From contig JANXQX010000300.1 in NCBI GenBank assembly GCA_025353305.1, positions 1 to 10,002 of the forward strand: DNA of 10,002 bases, given 5' to 3'. Source of the stretch: Holophagaceae bacterium (GTDB lineage: Bacteria > Acidobacteriota > Holophagae > Holophagales > Holophagaceae). Shown here in pieces: positions 6,391-10,002 of the stretch. How positions within the stretch are numbered: the first letter of the stretch is position 1; every line of letters begins with the position of its first letter. Below the pieces are notes generated by a model that was not told where the DNA came from, searched no databases, and worked only from the letters and a program-made list of their open reading frames with translations. A program made the position numbers and the translations under genes.

Positions 6391-6972
6391 TCACGAAAAT
6401 TTCAGGCTGATCCCGAAAGTAACGAGCTTGCAGCGACGGTCCCGGATGGTCGCCAGGGCATTGTCCACATCATCGAGTTTGCCTGATGTGAAATCGAATA
6501 CTGGTGCGATGCGTAAGCGCTTCGAGACGGGGAATTCGAACCCGGCGCCAAGGAAATACCCGGTGCCGCTTCCACCGAACTCCAGGGGGCGGTTGTTCGT
6601 ATAGCGCAGGGAACCGGCCCCGCCCCGCAGGAAGAGCCCCTGACCGCGCCATGGGTAGACCCGCACCATCGCAGAAAACATGGAAAGGCTTTCCCCCTTG
6701 GCTGGATCATTCAAGTTCGATGCTTCCAGGGTGCATCCATTCAGACGCAGGCCCACGGAGAACACAGGGTTGAATGCGAAGCCCCCCTCCAGTCCCATGG
6801 CGAATCCGCCCTTGCTGCGGGAGGACGCATCGGAGTCGAGCGTTGCCGACCCGTAGCCCAACTCCCCCGCAACCCAGAATCCACCCCGCGTGGGGCCCTG
6901 AGCCCAACAGACGGAAGGGGCATTGAGAGCCATCAGGAGGCCAAGGAGCAGGACGCAGGATATCCGTCGCAT
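6391..6972 (-). CDS. Outer-membrane beta-barrel protein (OmpA/OmpW-like small porin fold)
   Basis: A 193-residue protein with a Sec signal peptide (MRRISCVLLLGLLMALNAPSVCWA, cleavage before QGPTRGG). The mature chain is a run of alternating amphipathic strands rich in Gly and aromatics: GGFWVAGELGYGSATL, FAMGLEGGFAFNPVFSVGLRL, SMFSAMVRVYPW, LFLRGGAGSLRY, GTGYFLGAGFEF, LRIAPVFDFTSG and VTFGISLKFS. This suits an eight-stranded barrel with a near-terminal Phe as the assembly signal. Its role could be structural, or ligand or ion passage; nothing specific can be read. The ATG at 6972 is chosen because of the signal peptide and GGAGG 5 bases upstream. It appears to be the first gene of the unit that continues into the M16 peptidase. 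Confidence 0.85.
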   Translation of the reverse strand: MRRISCVLLLGLLMALNAPSVCWAQGPTRGGFWVAGELGYGSATLDSDASSRSKGGFAMGLEGGFAFNPVFSVGLRLNGCTLEASNLNDPAKGESLSMFSAMVRVYPWRGQGLFLRGGAGSLRYTNNRPLEFGGSGTGYFLGAGFEFPVSKRLRIAPVFDFTSGKLDDVDNALATIRDRRCKLVTFGISLKFS

Positions 6973-7012
6973 GGGAACCTCCGAACAACCTGGAACCAAT
7001 CGCAACCGATCC

Positions 7013-7043
7013 ACTATATCCACGTCATCCATGTAGCTGGCAA
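7013..7043 (-). promoter_or_regulatory. Probable promoter for the barrel protein / M16 operon
   Basis: On the minus strand TTGCCA (7043-7038) and TATAGT (7018-7013) each match the sigma-70 -35 and -10 consensus at five of six bases, with a slightly long 19-base spacer. Transcription would begin near 7006, giving a leader of about 34 bases that includes the GGAGG before the ATG at 6972. Confidence 0.45.
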
Positions 7044-7044
7044 A

Positions 7045-7141
7045 TTACAGACCTCTTCCCGGTATCAGCTCTGCAGGTGCGACAACTGCCTCGCCCATCG
7101 TGCCTTCCCCATGCTGCTCGAGGAAATCTTCAAACTCGCGC
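7045..7141 (-). other. Possible orphan C-terminal coding remnant downstream of the AlkD-like gene
   Basis: Just after the AlkD-like stop, a different frame reads REFEDFLEQHGEGTMGEA followed by VVAPAELIPGRGL and a TAA at 7045. Its composition looks more like protein than random GC-rich DNA, but it has no start of its own; upstream it runs antisense-free through the AlkD gene in another frame. I do not recognise a family. It may be the 3' end of a gene whose front was replaced by the AlkD-like gene, or chance. Confidence 0.2.
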
Positions 7142-7807
7142 TCAGGCCTTTTTCCGTGCCCACATCTTCGCGATGTAAGGCAGGGGATCAGGAAATTCGC
7201 AGGCGGTCCGTCCCGGATCGAAGGCCACCGGGCCGATGCGGCGGACGGCTTCCTCGGCGGCTTTGCGCAGGGTTTTGTTGCGGCCACCGATGCCGATCAG
7301 CACGTACATCATGGTGCGCCGCGTCCAGTTTTCCGCCCGATGGATGCCGGCTTCAATGCGCTTGAGATAGTCGAGCGAACTGGCCTCATCAAGCGAAGTC
7401 CCATCTTTGGCGCAGTGGCCCACCAGGGACCATCCGGCCCGCTGCAATTTGGGGTCCGCCAGCCAGGCTTCGCGAAGTTTCGCGGCCATGGGCGTGCGGC
7501 TGGCGAAGGCGGCCAGGGCCTCGGCGGTGGAGGAATCCTTCACTTCCGAAGCCCAGGCCTTCAGTTCTTTTTCCGTGATGCAGCTGGCATCAGCCACCAT
7601 GCAGGCCAGCAGCCGCGCGTCGTGATTGCCGGTGCGCCACAGTTCGCAGGCCAGGGCGTGGTCCATCTTGATGCGTTTCTGGAGCTTGGCGAGATCGCCG
7701 AATTTCACGCCGAACATGGGCTCTGCCGCTCCGTGGCGGCACCAGGTCTTCCGCGTCTGTTCGCTGCCGAGGGCTTCCAGTTGCTGCATCGTGTCGTTCA
7801 AGTTCAT
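7142..7807 (-). CDS. DNA alkylation repair protein, AlkD-like HEAT-repeat family
   Basis: A 221-residue all-helical cytoplasmic protein of the DNA_alkylation (AlkC/AlkD) family, whose characterised members are glycosylases that remove bulky or positively charged alkylated purines such as 3-methyladenine and 7-methylguanine, holding DNA in a HEAT-repeat groove. Visible family landmarks are MFGVKFGDLAKLQKRI (31-46), the second-repeat signature ELWRTGNHDARLLACMV (55-71), AGWSLVGHCAKD (124-135) and ENWTRRTMMYVLIGIGGRN (159-177), ending in a basic tail (MWARKKA). The length matches the family. The frame is open to 7870, but MNLNDTMQQLEALGSEQTRK at 7807 gives the normal start; the ribosome binding site there is weak (GGTGA). 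I did not assign individual catalytic residues. It stands alone between the cupin gene and the barrel operon with its own candidate promoter. Confidence 0.88.
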   Translation of the reverse strand: MNLNDTMQQLEALGSEQTRKTWCRHGAAEPMFGVKFGDLAKLQKRIKMDHALACELWRTGNHDARLLACMVADASCITEKELKAWASEVKDSSTAEALAAFASRTPMAAKLREAWLADPKLQRAGWSLVGHCAKDGTSLDEASSLDYLKRIEAGIHRAENWTRRTMMYVLIGIGGRNKTLRKAAEEAVRRIGPVAFDPGRTACEFPDPLPYIAKMWARKKA

Positions 7808-7830
7808 GGCATCACCACAGGTTTTTTCCG

Positions 7831-7858
7831 ATGATAGAGAGCACCCGCGTCGGCGCAA
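7831..7858 (-). promoter_or_regulatory. Possible promoter for the AlkD-like gene
   Basis: On the minus strand TTGCGC (7858-7853), a 16-base spacer and TATCAT (7836-7831) precede the start at 7807. The -10 element is good; the -35 matches only at TTG. It would give a leader of roughly 17 bases. Confidence 0.3.
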
Positions 7859-7907
7859 CACGAATTGCACTATGTTAGGTGCCAGGGCTTTCCACTGCCC
7901 AAGTCCG

Positions 7908-8573
7908 TTATTTCAGCTCGAATTCGACCAGCACGCCTTTCTCCCGGCCTTCATTGATGAGCGTGTGCGTAACGGCCGCCTCGACCCAATGAATATCGCC
8001 GGCCTTGACTGGGTGCGCCATGGACCCGCCGTCGGGCGACGTCATGCGCAGGTTCAGGTCGGTCGCGGCCACAAGCAGGTACGGACGCGCATGGGTGTGC
8101 TGCGCCGATCCAGCACCCGGCCCCAGTTCGTATCGGTATACCCGCATCCGCGGATTCTCCGCCGCAGGTGTTGTGATCGGGGGCGCCGCAGGACCGTCAG
8201 GCCGCTTCAGGATCTGCACGTCTATAACGTCGAACAGTGTCGTGCCGATATTGTGGACCCGGTGCGTGTGCGGCTTCTTCTCGTTATTCCGCGCCGAAAC
8301 GGTCCCCGGAACCACGAATTCCGGTGCCCCCATCGGCTCCCCAGGGCTGTCTGCGGTCACCGTCGCCTTGCTCAAACGAACGGCGGCGTCGTCATGGGCA
8401 TGGGTGTGCATCAGGCTGGTCTTTCCTGGCTCCAACGTCACGCGAAAGACCTGCAGGTAGTCATTCTTCAGCACTGTCTTGTGGTTTGGCTCTGCCTCGA
8501 CGGGTACAGCGCGGTCCTGCGCGGATGACATCGCTGCCATGAGCGCGATCAGGGTGATGCTGCTGAAGTTCAT
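7908..8573 (-). CDS. Exported two-domain cupin protein
   Basis: A 221-residue protein with a short signal peptide (MNFSSITLIALMAAMSSAQ), probably periplasmic. Two cupin units follow. In the first, LEPGKTSLMHTHAHDDAAV (47-65) provides clustered histidines His56, His58 and His60, with a partner His-rich strand PHTHRVHNIG at 101-110. In the second, ELGPGAGSAQHTHARPYLLV (149-168) supplies His159 and His161, and AGDIHWVEAAVTHTLINEG (191-209) the C-terminal cupin motif with His195 and His203. This is consistent with one metal site per domain. Small bicupins of this kind range from dioxygenases to plain binding proteins; the substrate cannot be told. The start has GGAGG only 4 bases upstream, which is short but acceptable. 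It lies 68 bases downstream of the ATP-grasp gene on the same strand. Confidence 0.87.
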   Translation of the reverse strand: MNFSSITLIALMAAMSSAQDRAVPVEAEPNHKTVLKNDYLQVFRVTLEPGKTSLMHTHAHDDAAVRLSKATVTADSPGEPMGAPEFVVPGTVSARNNEKKPHTHRVHNIGTTLFDVIDVQILKRPDGPAAPPITTPAAENPRMRVYRYELGPGAGSAQHTHARPYLLVAATDLNLRMTSPDGGSMAHPVKAGDIHWVEAAVTHTLINEGREKGVLVEFELK

Positions 8574-8597
8574 CCATCCTCCGGGCTGTGCATGATG

Positions 8598-8628
8598 ATG
8601 ATGTTCGAACCACCTGGACGGATGTCAA
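8598..8628 (-). promoter_or_regulatory. Possible promoter for the cupin gene
   Basis: On the minus strand a perfect TTGACA (8628-8623) is followed after 19 bases by CATCAT (8603-8598), a four-of-six -10 match within a short CAT repeat. It sits in the 68-base gap between the ATP-grasp and cupin genes, so the cupin gene may be expressed independently. Confidence 0.35.
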
Positions 8629-8641
8629 ACTCAGCCGTGGA

Positions 8642-9895
8642 TCAGCGGCCCAGCAGTCGCCGGGTGACGCCTGCGGCGGATGCAAGGATGTTATCCCGAT
8701 CCGAGCCCATCAGGAATCCGGACACCAGGAATTCCGACTCCGAAGCCTCCACCTCCGATAGGACCACTGCCAGTGGAAAGAACCGCTTCTCGGCAATCAG
8801 CCCGCGGATGTTCGAAGCAAGTCCACTCGGTGATGTTTTCCCCCGCAGACCGGTGCGCAGGGCCGCCGGGGCCCCGCTGCGGCGGAGCACTTCCGCCGCC
8901 AGGAGGAGCGGTGCGGTGGATCCGTTCATGCGGAAATTCAAGTCGACGAACCGGAAGGATCCATCCTGCAGGAAACCCGCATCAAATCCCGCAGCACCGC
9001 GGTAGCCCAGGTTGGAAGCGCGCTTGCATATCTCCACTCCGGCAGCCACGGCGGCAGGTTCCGGTGAATCGTCGGCCTCGAACCAGTTCCCCAGGTACCG
9101 GGCTCCCAGCAGGAGCTGCGCCGGCGCCCCCAGGAAGCGGACCTCCCCGATGCCGTCGATGAGGTAGTTGAAGCAGCGGGTGGTCGTGAAGGGCAGGAAC
9201 TCTTCCAGGATCACCGAATCCGCGCGCCGCAGCAGGGCTCGCACGAGCACCGGGTCTTCGGAATCCGGGGGCAGCAGCACCCCCCGCCCGCCCCCCGACT
9301 CGCCGGTGGCGATCTTCAGCACAGCACCGCGGCATCGGCCGGGCTCCCGCAGCAGTTCGGCCACATCCACACGGCGGCGGACCGGATGCTGGACTTCAGG
9401 GACGAACCGTTCCAGGTTCCCCTTGTCATTGAGCATGGCCCTCAATTCCGGGGCTATGAGATGGGCCTCACGGGGAATTCGTCCCTCCGGGAGCGGAAAG
9501 CTTGTTGTGACTCGCCTCCCCTCTGAAACTTCACTCAGGATCATTGCCAGCAGTTCCTCCGGGTCCCGGAAGAGCAGGAGCCGTTCCGGGAGCCCCCAGC
9601 CGGCGTCGGCCAGCAGGTCCAGGGCCAGGCTGGAGGCGGCGAGGTGTCCGCAAAGCAACGGCAGGTCCTCCGCCACGCAGAGGGCATCAGTGCTGAAGGC
9701 CTGGGCTTCCAGTTCATCGATGGCCAGCCCGCACCGGGAAGCTGGGTGCGGATACCCGCACAGGAGTGCCTCTTTGCCCAGGGCCTGCCGAAGAAGACCC
9801 TCTTTATGGCTCACCAGCCCGCCTGGCGCGGGGAGCCCCGCGATGGCCCGGGCGATTGTTGATGGAAATATCAAAAGTCCAAACGAGTTTGCCAT
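8642..9895 (-). CDS. ATP-grasp domain protein, probable carboxylate ligase of unknown pathway
   Basis: A protein of 417 residues from the ATG at 9895 (423 from a TTG at 9913), predicted cytoplasmic. ATP-grasp enzymes activate a carboxylate as acyl phosphate and join it to an amine or similar group. The core is visible: VLKIATGESGGGRGVLL (192-208) gives the ATP-binding Lys and glycine-rich loop, VILEEFLP (228-235) the adenine-hinge region, and FRFVDLNFRMNGST (313-326) the Mg-binding Asp/Asn/Arg segment. An N-terminal domain of about 130 residues and a short C-terminal domain (FLVSGFLMGSDRDNIL, 390-405) flank it. It is not carbamoyl-phosphate synthase, a purine enzyme, D-Ala ligase or glutathione synthase by size and motifs. 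Layout and motif recall stand-alone peptide-forming ligases of natural-product clusters, but this is inference. The first 10-15 residues overlap the PepSY fragment in another frame, so the true start is uncertain: the ATG at 9895 has AAGGAG almost touching it, the TTG has AAGGTG 8 bases upstream. Confidence 0.82.
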   Translation of the reverse strand: MANSFGLLIFPSTIARAIAGLPAPGGLVSHKEGLLRQALGKEALLCGYPHPASRCGLAIDELEAQAFSTDALCVAEDLPLLCGHLAASSLALDLLADAGWGLPERLLLFRDPEELLAMILSEVSEGRRVTTSFPLPEGRIPREAHLIAPELRAMLNDKGNLERFVPEVQHPVRRRVDVAELLREPGRCRGAVLKIATGESGGGRGVLLPPDSEDPVLVRALLRRADSVILEEFLPFTTTRCFNYLIDGIGEVRFLGAPAQLLLGARYLGNWFEADDSPEPAAVAAGVEICKRASNLGYRGAAGFDAGFLQDGSFRFVDLNFRMNGSTAPLLLAAEVLRRSGAPAALRTGLRGKTSPSGLASNIRGLIAEKRFFPLAVVLSEVEASESEFLVSGFLMGSDRDNILASAAGVTRRLLGR

Positions 9896-10002
9896 TCTCC
9901 TTTTCCAGCTCAAAGGATTTCACCTTCCCGTTTGGGACCTTGGCGAGGGCGATTTTATGGGCCTGTTCCTGTGTGATTTTAGCCTGAGCTTTGAGGCTTA
10001 CT
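9804..10002 (-). CDS. PepSY domain protein, partial at right edge and cut off in mid-domain
   Basis: The frame enters from the right edge and reads VSLKAQA (end of a signal peptide), then AKITQEQAHKIALAKVPNGK and VKSFELEKENGKLVWTFDIS, which is the first two-thirds of a PepSY domain. Such domains are small periplasmic modules found in protease propeptides and in free-standing 90-100-residue proteins. The expected last strands (a DaktG-like segment) are missing: after about 9865 the frame reads INNRPGHRGAPRARRAGEP and stops at 9804. Neither other frame restores the domain; one of them is the ATP-grasp gene. The fragment therefore looks truncated by a rearrangement at about 9860-9870. The start codon is outside the window. 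Confidence 0.65.
   Translation of the reverse strand, partial: VSLKAQAKITQEQAHKIALAKVPNGKVKSFELEKENGKLVWTFDISINNRPGHRGAPRARRAGEP

Noticed and set aside
5702..6410. Plus-strand open frames of 212 and 166 codons opposite the M16 N-terminal region.
   Set aside because: They lie opposite the HLFEH zinc motif region of the peptidase and read as typical GC-rich antisense shadows.
7100..7834. A 244-codon plus-strand open frame opposite the AlkD-like gene.
   Set aside because: The minus-strand protein matches the AlkD-like family along its length; the plus frame is low-complexity Gly/Ala/His shadow.
8591..8603. The short ATG/CAT tandem repeat in front of the cupin gene as a phase-variation tract.
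   Set aside because: Only about four trinucleotide copies are present, which is too few to expect frequent slippage.

Overview
The window is about 10 kb of GC-rich, compactly coded bacterial DNA. Most genes lie on the minus strand. The one clear plus-strand gene, at 1283-2272, ends tail-to-tail with its neighbour. A beta-barrel outer-membrane protein and several Sec signal peptides point to a Gram-negative (diderm) organism. The gene set and the style of the signal peptides (ending in A-Q just before a Pro/Ala-rich start) would suit an Acidobacteriota or Holophagales-type genome, but that is an impression; no rRNA or marker gene is present to test it.

Layout from left to right. (1) 1-975, minus: an MFS transporter that runs off the left edge, preceded by a 39-codon ORF that has a strong ribosome binding site and looks like the start of an OsmC-family gene cut short. 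(2) 976-1282: an intergenic region that holds the divergent start signals. (3) 1283-2272, plus: an exported helical protein of unknown function with a Pro-Lys/Pro-Gln linker. (4) 2275-6972, minus: a probable operon, transcribed right to left, of an outer-membrane barrel protein, a 934-residue M16 zinc peptidase, a RibD/DHFR-like reductase whose ribosome binding site overlaps the peptidase stop codon, a VOC-family protein, and a small gene coupled to the VOC stop codon that appears to carry two compensating frameshifts. (5) 7142-7807, minus: an AlkD-like DNA alkylation repair protein. (6) 7908-8573, minus: an exported two-domain cupin. (7) 8642-9895, minus: an ATP-grasp ligase-like protein of unknown pathway. 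(8) 9804-10002, minus: the end of a PepSY-domain gene that enters from the right edge and is cut off in mid-domain where the ATP-grasp frame takes over.

Most of these genes are ordinary housekeeping or accessory functions: transport, periplasmic proteolysis, repair of alkylated DNA and small-molecule enzymes. I see no CRISPR array, transposase, phage gene, tRNA or rRNA, and no convincing new multi-gene defence or biosynthetic system. What stands out is broken gene ends: a cut OsmC-like start, a cut PepSY domain, a small gene split over two frames and a possible orphan C-terminal tail at 7045. These suggest local deletion and rearrangement, or in places base-calling errors. The ATP-grasp protein is the best candidate for an uncharacterised enzyme.
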